DNA of 64,000 nt from positions 1-64,000 of the forward strand of contig NW_026870418.1 of assembly GCF_963576545.1 (NCBI RefSeq), given 5' to 3'. Shown here one piece after another: positions 37,201 through 48,978 of the stretch (position 1 is its first letter; the number at the start of each line of letters is the position of its first letter). The notes beneath the pieces were generated by a model that was not told the DNA's origin, did no database searches, and saw nothing but the letters and a program-made list of their open reading frames with translations. The translations under genes were made by a program, and so were the position numbers. This DNA comes from Limanda limanda. Its lineage: Eukaryota; Chordata; Actinopteri; Pleuronectiformes; Pleuronectidae.

Positions 37201-40200
37201 CACATAGGAGAAAGAGATATTCTTGAATAACTTTTTTTGTGAAGGTCGGAGAGACTTGCAAGTAGGCTCTACCCCCACTAAATGGGGTAGCGCGCATCGA
37301 TCGGTACCATCCTTGAGCTTCTCCGACTTTCGGAAGGGTTAGGGTTAGGGTTAGGGATGAAAGCACATAGGAGAAAGAGATATTCTTGAATAACTTTTTT
37401 TGTGAAGGTCGGAGAGACTTGCAAGTAGGCTCTACCCCCACTAAATGGGGTAGTGCGCATCGATCGGTACCATCCTTGAGCTTCTCCGACTTTCGGAAGG
37501 GTTAGGGTTAGGGTTAGGGATGAAAGCACATAGGAGAAAGAGATATTCTTGAATAACTTTTTTTGTGAAGGTCGGAGAGACTTGGAAAGTGGTTGCATCT
37601 GGACTAATTTGGGTCCTGCGGATCGATTGGTACCATCCCCGAGCTTGTACGACCTTCGGAAGAGGTCGACCGACGAAATTCCCCCAAATCTGAGGAGATA
37701 TTCTTGAATAACTTTTTTTGTGAAGGTCGGAGAGACTTGCAAGTAGGCTCTACCCCCACTAAATGGGGTAGCGCGCATCGATCGGTACCATCCTTGAGCT
37801 TCTCCGACTTTCGGAAGGGTTAGGGTTAGGGTTAGGGATGAAAGCACATAGGAGAAAGAGATATTCTTGAATAACTTTTTTTGTGAAGGTCGGAGAGACT
37901 TGCAAGTAGGCTCTACCCCCACTAAATGGGGTAGCGCGCATCGATCGGTACCATCTTTGAGCTTCTCCGACTTTCGGAAGGGTTAGGGTTAGGGATGAAA
38001 GCACATAGGAGAAAGAGATATTCTTGAATAACTTTTTTTGTGAAGGTCGGAGAGACTTGGAAAGTGGTTGCATCTGGACTAATTTGGGTCCTGCAGATCG
38101 ATTGGTACCATCCCCGAGCTTGTACGACCTTCGGAAGAGGTCGACCGACGAAATTCCCCCAAATCTGAGGAGATATTCTTGAATAACTTTTTTTGTGAAG
38201 GTCGGAGAGACTTGCAAGTAGGCTTTACCCCCACTAAATGGGGTAGCGCGCATCGATCGGTACCATCCTTGAGCTTCTCCGACTTTCGGAAGGGTTAGGG
38301 TTAGGGTTAGGGATGAAAGCACATAGGAGAAAGAGATATTCTTGAATAACTTTTTTTGTGAAGGTCGGAGAGACTTGCAAGTAGGCTCTACCCCCACTAA
38401 ATGGGGTAGCGCACATCGATCGGTACCATCCTTGAGCTTCTCCGACTTTCGGAAGGGTTAGGGTTAGGGTTAGGGATGAAAGCACATAGGAGAAAGAGAT
38501 ATTCTTGAATAACTTTTTTTGTGAAGGTCGGAGAGACTTGCAAGTAGGCTCTACCCCCACTAAATGGGGTAGCGCACATCGATCGGTACCATCCTTGAGC
38601 TTCTCCGACTTTCGGAAGGGTTAGGGTTAGGGTTAGGGATGAAAGCACATAGGAGAAAGAGATATTCTTGAATAACTTTTTTTGTGAAGGTCGGAGAGAC
38701 TTGGAAAGTGGTTGCATCTGGACTAATTTGGGTCCTGCAGATCGATTGGTACCATCCCCGAGCTTGTACGACCTTCGGAAGAGGTCGACCGACGAAATTC
38801 CCCCAAATCTGAGGAGATATTCTTGAATAACTTTTTTTGTGAAGGTCGGAGAGACTTGCAAGTAGGCTCTACCCCCACTAAATGGGGTAGCGCGCATCGA
38901 TCGGTACCATCCTTGAGCTTCTCCGACTTTCGGAAGGGTTAGGGTTAGGGTTAGGGATGAAAGCACATAGGAGAAAGAGATATTCTTGAATAACTTTTTT
39001 TGTGAAGGTCGGAGAGACTTGCAAGTAGGCTCTACTCCCACTAAATGGGGTAGCGCGCATCGATCGGTACCATCCTTGAGCTTCTCCGACTTTCGGAAGG
39101 GTTAGGGTTAGGGTTAGGGATGAAAGCACATAGGAGAAAGAGATATTCTTGAATAACTTTTTTTGTGAAGGTCGGAGAGACTTGCAAGTAGGCTCTACCC
39201 CCACTAAATGGGGTAGCGCGCATCGATCGGTACCATCCTTGAGCTTCTCCGACTTTCGGAAGGGTTAGGGTTAGGGTTAGGGATGAAAGCACATAGGAGA
39301 AAGAGATATTCTTGAATAACTTTTTTTGTGAAGGTCGGAGAGACTTGGAAAGTGGTTGCATCTGGACTAATTTGGGTCCTGCGGATCGATTGGTACCATC
39401 CCCGAGCTTGTACGACCTTCGGAAGAGGTCGACCGACGAAATTCCCCCAAATCTGAGGAGATATTCTTGAATAACTTTTTTTGTGAAGGTCGGAGAGACT
39501 TGCAAGTAGGCTCTACCCCCACTAAATGGGGTTGCGCACATCGATCGGTACCATCCTTGAGCTTCTCCGACTTTCGGAAGGGTTAGGGTTAGGGTTAGGG
39601 ATGAAAGCACATAGGAGAAAGAGATATTCTTGAATAACTTTTTTTGTGAAGGTCGGAGAGACTTGCAAGTAGGCTCTACCCCCACTAAATGGGGTAGCGC
39701 GCATCGATCGGTACCATCCTTGAGCTTCTCCGACTTTCGGAAGGGTTAGGGTTAGGGTTAGGGATGAAAGCACATAGGAGAAAGAGATATTCTTGAATAA
39801 CTTTTTTTGTGAAGGTCGGAGAGACTTGGAAAGTGGTTGCATCTGGACTAATTTGGGTCCTGCGGATCGATTGGTACCATCCTTGAGCTTGTACGACCTT
39901 CGGAAGAGGTCGACCGACGAAATTCCCCCAAATCTGAGGAGATATTCTTGAATAACTTTTTTTGTGAAGGTCGGAGAGACTTGCAAGTAGGCTCTACCCC
40001 CACTAAATGGGGTTGCGCGCATCGATCAGTACCATCCTTGAGCTTCTCCGACTTTCGGAAGGGTTAGGGTTAGGGTTAGGGATGAAAGCACATAGGAGAA
40101 AGAGATATTCTTGAATAACTTTTTTTGTGAAGGTCGGAGAGACTTGAAAAGTGGTTGCATCTGGACTAATTTGGGTCCTGCGGATCGATTGGTACCATCC

Positions 40201-41608
40201 CCGAGCTTGTACGACCTTCGGAAGAGGTCGACCGACGAAATTCCCCCAAATCTGAGGAGATATTCTTGAATAACTTTTTTTGTGAAGGTCGGAGAGACTT
40301 GCAAGTAGGCTCTACCCCCACTAAATGGGGTTGCGCGCATCGATCAGTACCATCCTTGAGCTTCTCCGACTTTCGGAAGGGTTAGGGTTAGGGTTAGGGA
40401 TGAAAGCACATAGGAGAAAGAGATATTCTTGAATAACTTTTTTTGTGAAGGTCGGAGAGACTTGCAAGTAGGCTCTACCCCCACTAAATGGGGTAGCGCG
40501 CATCGATCGGTACCATCCTTGAGCTTCTCCGACTTTCGGAAGGGTTAGGGTTAGGGTTAGGGATGAAAGCACATAGGAGAAAGAGATATTCTTGAATAAC
40601 TTTTTTTGTGAAGGTCGGAGAGACTTGCAAGTAGGCTCTACCCCCACTAAATGGGGTAGCGCGCATCGATCGGTACCATCCTTGAGCTTCTCCGACTTTC
40701 GGAAGGGTTAGGGTTAGGGTTAGGGATGAAAGCACATAGGAGAAAGAGATATTCTTGAATAACTTTTTTTGTGAAGGTCGGAGAGACTTGCAAGTAGGCT
40801 CTACCCCCACAAAATGGGGTAGCGCGCATCGATCGGTACCATCCTTGAGCTTCTCCGACTTTCGGAAGGGTTAGGGTTAGGGTTAGGGATGAAAGCACAT
40901 AGGAGAAAGAGATATTCTTGAATAACTTTTTTTGTGAAGGTCGGAGAGACTTGGAAAGTGGTTGCATCTGGACTAATTTGGGTCCTGCGGATCGATTGGT
41001 ACCATCCCCGAGCTTGTACGACCTTCGGAAGAGGTCGACCGACGAAATTCCCCCAAATCTGAGGAGATATTCTTGAATAACTTTTTTTGTGAAGGTCGGA
41101 GAGACTTGCAAGTAGGCTCTACCCCCACTAAATGGGGTTGCGCGCATCGATCGGTACCATCCTTGAGCTTCTCCGACTTTCGGAAGGGTTAGGGTTAGGG
41201 TTAGGGATGAAAGCACATAGGAGAAAGAGATATTCTTGAATAACTTTTTTTGTGAAGGTCGGAGAGACTTGCAAGTAGGCTCTACCCCCACTAAATGGGG
41301 TAGCGCGCATCGATCGGTACCATCCTTGAGCTTCTCCGACTTTCGGAAGGGTTAGGGTTAGGGTTAGGGATGAAAGCACATAGGAGAAAGAGATATTCTT
41401 GAATAACTTTTTTTGTGAAGGTCGGAGAGACTTGGAAAGTGGTTGCATCTGGACTAATTTGGGTCCTGCGGATCGATTGGTACCATCCCCGAGCTTGTAC
41501 GACCTTTGGAAGAGGTCGACCGACGAAATTCCCCCAAATCTGAGGAGATATTCTTGAATAACTTTTTTTGTGAAGGTCGGAGAGACTTGCAAGTAGGCTC
41601 TACCCCCA
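34239..41608 (+). repeat. Super-HOR copy 1, 7370 bp
   Basis: Spacings: 163, 163, 163, 312, 163, then two copies of 318-157-318-163 (956 bp, 35203-37114), 163, 163, 318, 163, 312, 163, 163, 318, 163, 163, 318, 163, 318, 318, 163, 163, 163, 318, 163, 318. It is followed without a break by copy 2 at exactly 7370 bp. Shared markers with copy 2 include CGACTTTTGGAAG (about 37.17 and 44.54 kb) and CTCTACTCCCAC (about 39.03 and 46.40 kb). Confidence 0.9.
39786..39940 (+). repeat. B monomer with an A-like CCTTGAG patch
   Basis: B normally reads CCATCCCCGAGCTTGTACG. Here it reads CCATCCTTGAGCTTGTACG, with TT at 39883-39884 exactly as in A, while the GTACG to the right stays B-type. The corresponding B monomers of super-HOR copies 2 and 3 (near 47.25 and 56.53 kb) are normal. 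Two adjacent changes that both match the paralogous monomer suggest a very short conversion tract. Confidence 0.85.
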
Positions 41609-44600
41609 CTAAATGGGGTTGCGCGCATCGATCGGTACCATCCTTGAGCTTCTCCGACTTTCGGAAGGGTTAGGGTTAGGGTTAGGGATGAAAGCACATA
41701 GGAGAAAGAGATATTCTTGAATAACTTTTTTTGTGAAGGTCGGAGAGACTTGCAAGTAGGCTCTACCCCCACTAAATGGGGTAGCGCGCATCGATCGGTA
41801 CCATCCTTGAGCTTCTCCGACTTTCGGAAGGGTTAGGGTTAGGGTTAGGGATGAAAGCACATAGGAGAAAGAGATATTCTTGAATAACTTTTTTTGTGAA
41901 GGTCGGAGAGACTTGCAAGTAGGCTCTACCCCCACTAAATGGGGTAGTGCGCATCGATCGGTACCATCCTTGAGCTTCTCCGACTTTCGGAAGGGTTAGG
42001 GTTAGGGTTAGGGATGAAAGCACATAGGAGAAAGAGATATTCTTGAATAACTTTTTTTGTGAAGGTCGGAGAGACTTGCAAGTAGGCTCTACCCCCACTA
42101 AATGGGGTAGCGCGCATCGATCGGTACCATCCTTGAGCTTCTCCGACTTTCGGAAGGGTTAGGGTTAGGGATGAAAGCACATAGGAGAAAGAGATATTCT
42201 TGAATAACTTTTTTTGTGAAGGTCGGAGAGACTTGGAAAGTGGTTGCATCTGGACTAATTTGGGTCCTGCGGATCGATTGGTACCATCCCCGAGCTTGTA
42301 CGACCTTCGGAAGAGGTCGACCGACGAAATTCCCCCAAATCTGAGGAGATATTCTTGAATAACTTTTTTTGTGAAGGTCGGAGAGACTTGCAAGTAGGCT
42401 CTACCCCCACTAAATGGGGTTGCGCGCATCGATCGGTACCATCCTTGAGCTTCTCCGACTTTCGGAAGGGTTAGGGTTAGGGTTAGGGATGAAAGCACAT
42501 AGGAGAAAGAGATATTCTTGAATAACTTTTTTTGTGAAGGTCGGAGAGACTTGCAAGTAGGCTCTACCCCCACTAAATGGGGTAGCGCGCATCGATCGGT
42601 ACCATCCTTGAGCTTCTCCGACTTTCGGAAGGGTTAGGGTTAGGGTTAGGGATGAAAGCACATAGGAGAAAGAGATATTCTTGAATAACTTTTTTTGTGA
42701 AGGTCGGAGAGACTTGGAAAGTGGTTGCATCTGGACTAATTTGGGTCCTGCGGATCGATTGGTACCATCCCCGAGCTTGTACGACCTTCGGAAGAGGTCG
42801 ACCGACGAAATTCCCCCAAATCTGAGGAGATATTCTTGAATAACTTTTTTTGTGAAGGTCGGAGAGACTTGCAAGTAGGCTCTACCCCCACTAAATGGGG
42901 TTGCGCGCATCGATCGGTACCATCGTTGAGCTTCTCCGACTTTCGGAAGGGTTAGGGTTAGGGATGAAAGCACATAGGAGAAAGAGATATTCTTGAATAA
43001 CTTTTTTTGTGAAGGTCGGAGAGACTTGCAAGTAGGCTCTACCCCCACTAAATGGGGTAGCGCGCATCGATCGGTACCATCTTTGAGCTTCTCCGACTTT
43101 CGGAAGGGTTAGGGTTAGGGTTAGGGATGAAAGCACATAGGAGAAAGAGATATTCTTGAATAACTTTTTTTGTGAAGGTCGGAGAGACTTGGAAAGTGGT
43201 TGCATCTGGACTAATTTGGGTCCTGCGGATCGATTGGTACCATCCCCGAGCTTGTACGACCTTCGGAAGAGGTCGACCGACGAAATTCCCCCAAATCTGA
43301 GGAGATATTCTTGAATAACTTTTTTTGTGAAGGTCGGAGAGACTTGCAAGTAGGCTCTACCCCCACTAAATGGGGTTGCGCGCATCGATCGGTACCATCC
43401 TTGAGCTTCTCCGACTTTCGGAAGGGTTAGGGTTAGGGTTAGGGATGAAAGCACATAGGAGAAAGAGATATTCTTGAATAACTTTTTTTGTGAAGGTCGG
43501 AGAGACTTGCAAGTAGGCTCTACCCCCACTAAATGGGGTAGCGCGCATCGATCGGTACCATCCTTGAGCTTCTCCGACTTTCGGAAGGGTTAGGGTTAGG
43601 GTTAGGGATGAAAGCACATAGGAGAAAGAGATATTCTTGAATAACTTTTTTTGTGAAGGTCGGAGAGACTTGGAAAGTGGTTGCATCTGGACTAATTTGG
43701 GTCCTGCGGATCGATTGGTACCATCCCCGAGCTTGTACGACCTTCGGAAGAGGTCGACCGACGAAATTCCCCCAAATCTGAGGAGATATTCTTGAATAAC
43801 TTTTTTTGTGAAGGTCGGAGAGACTTGCAAGTAGGCTCTACCCCCACTAAATGGGGTTGCGCGCATCGATCGGTACCATCGTTGAGCTTCTCCGACTTTT
43901 GGAAGGGTTAGGGTTAGGGATGAAAGCACATAGGAGAAAGAGATATTCTTGAATAACTTTTTTTGTGAAGGTCGGAGAGACTTGCAAGTAGGCTCTACCC
44001 CCACTAAATGGGGTAGCGCGCATCGATCGGTACCATCTTTGAGCTTCTCCGACTTTCGGAAGGGTTAGGGTTAGGGTTAGGGATGAAAGCACATAGGAGA
44101 AAGAGATATTCTTGAATAACTTTTTTTGTGAAGGTCGGAGAGACTTGGAAAGTGGTTGCATCTGGACTAATTTGGGTCCTGCGGATCGATTGGTACCATC
44201 CCCGAGCTTGTACGACCTTCGGAAGAGGTCGACCGACGAAATTCCCCCAAATCTGAGGAGATATTCTTGAATAACTTTTTTTGTGAAGGTCGGAGAGACT
44301 TGCAAGTAGGCTCTACCCCCACTAAATGGGGTAGCGCGCATCGATCGGTACCATCCTTGAGCTTTTCCGACTTTCGGAAGGGTTAGGGTTAGGGTTAGGG
44401 ATGAAAGCACATAGGAGAAAGAGATATTCTTGAATAACTTTTTTTGTGAAGGTCGGAGAGACTTGCAAGTAGGCTCTACCCCCACTAAATGGGGTAGCGC
44501 GCATCGATCGGTACCATCCTTGAGCTTCTCCGACTTTTGGAAGGGTTAGGGTTAGGGTTAGGGATGAAAGCACATAGGAGAAAGAGATATTCTTGAATAA

Positions 44601-47600
44601 CTTTTTTTGTGAAGGTCGGAGAGACTTGCAAGTAGGCTCTACCCCCACTAAATGGGGTAGCGCGCATCGATCGGTACCATCCTTGAGCTTCTCCGACTTT
44701 CGGAAGGGTTAGGGTTAGGGTTAGGGATGAAAGCACATAGGAGAAAGAGATATTCTTGAATAACTTTTTTTGTGAAGGTCGGAGAGACTTGCAAGTAGGC
44801 TCTACCCCCACTAAATGGGGTAGTGCGCATCGATCGGTACCATCCTTGAGCTTCTCCGACTTTCGGAAGGGTTAGGGTTAGGGTTAGGGATGAAAGCACA
44901 TAGGAGAAAGAGATATTCTTGAATAACTTTTTTTGTGAAGGTCGGAGAGACTTGGAAAGTGGTTGCATCTGGACTAATTTGGGTCCTGCGGATCGATTGG
45001 TACCATCCCCGAGCTTGTACGACCTTCGGAAGAGGTCGACCGACGAAATTCCCCCAAATCTGAGGAGATATTCTTGAATAACTTTTTTTGTGAAGGTCGG
45101 AGAGACTTGCAAGTAGGCTCTACCCCCACTAAATGGGGTAGCGCGCATCGATCGGTACCATCCTTGAGCTTCTCCGACTTTCGGAAGGGTTAGGGTTAGG
45201 GTTAGGGATGAAAGCACATAGGAGAAAGAGATATTCTTGAATAACTTTTTTTGTGAAGGTCGGAGAGACTTGCAAGTAGGCTCTACCCCCACTAAATGGG
45301 GTAGCGCGCATCGATCGGTACCATCTTTGAGCTTCTCCGACTTTCGGAAGGGTTAGGGTTAGGGATGAAAGCACATAGGAGAAAGAGATATTCTTGAATA
45401 ACTTTTTTTGTGAAGGTCGGAGAGACTTGGAAAGTGGTTGCATCTGGACTAATTTGGGTCCTGCAGATCGATTGGTACCATCCCCGAGCTTGTACGACCT
45501 TCGGAAGAGGTCGACCGACGAAATTCCCCCAAATCTGAGGAGATATTCTTGAATAACTTTTTTTGTGAAGGTCGGAGAGACTTGCAAGTAGGCTTTACCC
45601 CCACTAAATGGGGTAGCGCGCATCGATCGGTACCATCCTTGAGCTTCTCCGACTTTCGGAAGGGTTAGGGTTAGGGTTAGGGATGAAAGCACATAGGAGA
45701 AAGAGATATTCTTGAATAACTTTTTTTGTGAAGGTCGGAGAGACTTGCAAGTAGGCTCAGGCTCTACCCCCACTAAATGGGGTAGCGCGCATCGATCGGT
45801 ACCATCCTTGAGCTTCTCCGACTTTCGGAAGGGTTAGGGTTAGGGTTAGGGATGAAAGCACATAGGAGAAAGAGATATTCTTGAATAACTTTTTTTGTGA
45901 AGGTCGGAGAGACTTGCAAGTAGGCTCTACCCCCACTAAATGGGGTAGCGCGCATCGATCGGTACCATCTTTGAGCTTCTCCGACTTTCGGAAGGGTTAG
46001 GGTTAGGGATGAAAGCACATAGGAGAAAGAGATATTCTTGAATAACTTTTTTTGTGAAGGTCGGAGAGACTTGGAAAGTGGTTGCATCTGGACTAATTTG
46101 GGTCCTGCAGATCGATTGGTACCATCCCCGAGCTTGTACGACCTTCGGAAGAGGTCGACCGACGAAATTCCCCCAAATCTGAGGAGATATTCTTGAATAA
46201 CTTTTTTTGTGAAGGTCGGAGAGACTTGCAAGTAGGCTCTACCCCCACTAAATGGGGTAGCGCGCATCGATCGGTACCATCCTTGAGCTTCTCCGACTTT
46301 CGGAAGGGTTAGGGTTAGGGTTAGGGATGAAAGCACATAGGAGAAAGAGATATTCTTGAATAACTTTTTTTGTGAAGGTCGGAGAGACTTGCAAGTAGGC
46401 TCTACTCCCACTAAATGGGGTAGCGCGCATCGATCGGTACCATCCTTGAGCTTCTCCGACTTTCGGAAGGGTTAGGGTTAGGGTTAGGGATGAAAGCACA
46501 TAGGAGAAAGAGATATTCTTGAATAACTTTTTTTGTGAAGGTCGGAGAGACTTGCAAGTAGGCTCTACCCCCACTAAATGGGGTAGCGCGCATCGATCGG
46601 TACCATCCTTGAGCTTCTCCGACTTTCGGAAGGGTTAGGGTTAGGGTTAGGGATGAAAGCACATAGGAGAAAGAGATATTCTTGAATAACTTTTTTTGTG
46701 AAGGTCGGAGAGACTTGGAAAGTGGTTGCATCTGGACTAATTTGGGTCCTGCGGATCGATTGGTACCATCCCCGAGCTTGTACGACCTTCGGAAGAGGTC
46801 GACCGACGAAATTCCCCCAAATCTGAGGAGATATTCTTGAATAACTTTTTTTGTGAAGGTCGGAGAGACTTGCAAGTAGGCTCTACCCCCACTAAATGGG
46901 GTTGCGCACATCGATCGGTACCATCCTTGAGCTTCTCCGACTTTCGGAAGGGTTAGGGTTAGGGTTAGGGATGAAAGCACATAGGAGAAAGAGATATTCT
47001 TGAATAACTTTTTTTGTGAAGGTCGGAGAGACTTGCAAGTAGGCTCTACCCCCACTAAATGGGGTAGCGCGCATCGATCGGTACCATCCTTGAGCTTCTC
47101 CGACTTTCGGAAGGGTTAGGGTTAGGGTTAGGGATGAAAGCACATAGGAGAAAGAGATATTCTTGAATAACTTTTTTTGTGAAGGTCGGAGAGACTTGGA
47201 AAGTGGTTGCATCTGGACTAATTTGGGTCCTGCGGATCGATTGGTACCATCCCCGAGCTTGTACGACCTTCGGAAGAGGTCGACCGACGAAATTCCCCCA
47301 AATCTGAGGAGATATTCTTGAATAACTTTTTTTGTGAAGGTCGGAGAGACTTGCAAGTAGGCTCTACCCCCACTAAATGGGGTTGCGCGCATCGATCAGT
47401 ACCATCCTTGAGCTTCTCCGACTTTCGGAAGGGTTAGGGTTAGGGTTAGGGATGAAAGCACATAGGAGAAAGAGATATTCTTGAATAACTTTTTTTGTGA
47501 AGGTCGGAGAGACTTGAAAAGTGGTTGCATCTGGACTAATTTGGGTCCTGCGGATCGATTGGTACCATCCCCGAGCTTGTACGACCTTCGGAAGAGGTCG

Positions 47601-48978
47601 ACCGACGAAATTCCCCCAAATCTGAGGAGATATTCTTGAATAACTTTTTTTGTGAAGGTCGGAGAGACTTGCAAGTAGGCTCTACCCCCACTAAATGGGG
47701 TTGCGCGCATCGATCAGTACCATCCTTGAGCTTCTCCGACTTTCGGAAGGGTTAGGGTTAGGGTTAGGGATGAAAGCACATAGGAGAAAGAGATATTCTT
47801 GAATAACTTTTTTTGTGAAGGTCGGAGAGACTTGCAAGTAGGCTCTACCCCCACTAAATGGGGTAGCGCGCATCGATCGGTACCATCCTTGAGCTTCTCC
47901 GACTTTCGGAAGGGTTAGGGTTAGGGTTAGGGATGAAAGCACATAGGAGAAAGAGATATTCTTGAATAACTTTTTTTGTGAAGGTCGGAGAGACTTGCAA
48001 GTAGGCTCTACCCCCACTAAATGGGGTAGCGCGCATCGATCGGTACCATCCTTGAGCTTCTCCGACTTTCGGAAGGGTTAGGGTTAGGGTTAGGGATGAA
48101 AGCACATAGGAGAAAGAGATATTCTTGAATAACTTTTTTTGTGAAGGTCGGAGAGACTTGCAAGTAGGCTCTACCCCCACAAAATGGGGTAGCGCGCATC
48201 GATCGGTACCATCCTTGAGCTTCTCCGACTTTCGGAAGGGTTAGGGTTAGGGTTAGGGATGAAAGCACATAGGAGAAAGAGATATTCTTGAATAACTTTT
48301 TTTGTGAAGGTCGGAGAGACTTGGAAAGTGGTTGCATCTGGACTAATTTGGGTCCTGCGGATCGATTGGTACCATCCCCGAGCTTGTACGACCTTCGGAA
48401 GAGGTCGACCGACGAAATTCCCCCAAATCTGAGGAGATATTCTTGAATAACTTTTTTTGTGAAGGTCGGAGAGACTTGCAAGTAGGCTCTACCCCCACTA
48501 AATGGGGTTGCGCGCATCGATCGGTACCATCCTTGAGCTTCTCCGACTTTCGGAAGGGTTAGGGTTAGGGTTAGGGATGAAAGCACATAGGAGAAAGAGA
48601 TATTCTTGAATAACTTTTTTTGTGAAGGTCGGAGAGACTTGCAAGTAGGCTCTACCCCCACTAAATGGGGTAGCGCGCATCGATCGGTACCATCCTTGAG
48701 CTTCTCCGACTTTCGGAAGGGTTAGGGTTAGGGTTAGGGATGAAAGCACATAGGAGAAAGAGATATTCTTGAATAACTTTTTTTGTGAAGGTCGGAGAGA
48801 CTTGGAAAGTGGTTGCATCTGGACTAATTTGGGTCCTGCGGATCGATTGGTACCATCCCCGAGCTTGTACGACCTTTGGAAGAGGTCGACCGACGAAATT
48901 CCCCCAAATCTGAGGAGATATTCTTGAATAACTTTTTTTGTGAAGGTCGGAGAGACTTGCAAGTAGGTTCTACCCCCA
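41609..48978 (+). repeat. Super-HOR copy 2, 7370 bp, with an internal replacement patch
   Basis: The monomer order matches copy 1 at a 7370-bp offset, including two 956-bp sub-repeats (42573-44484). The exception is 45604-46247: copies 1 and 3 have spacings 163, 163, 318 here, and this copy has 169, 163, 312. The extra 6 bp in one monomer and the missing 6 bp in another cancel, so total length is unchanged. Confidence 0.9.
45705..45873 (+). repeat. A monomer with a 6-bp tandem duplication (169 bp), left edge of the replacement patch
   Basis: AGGCTC is present twice (45753-45758 and 45759-45764). From here to about 46.1 kb the sequence resembles 45129-45603 just upstream: a CATCTTTGAG A monomer with two hexamers, then a B with CTGCAGATCG. 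The equivalent parts of copies 1 and 3 have a GCACATCG-type or ordinary A with three hexamers. The duplication looks like the join of a local duplication or conversion event. Confidence 0.85.

Noticed and set aside
45705..45873. An A monomer with four TTAGGG hexamers (169-bp spacing)
   Set aside because: The extra 6 bp is an AGGCTC duplication at 45753-45764; the cassette still has three hexamers.
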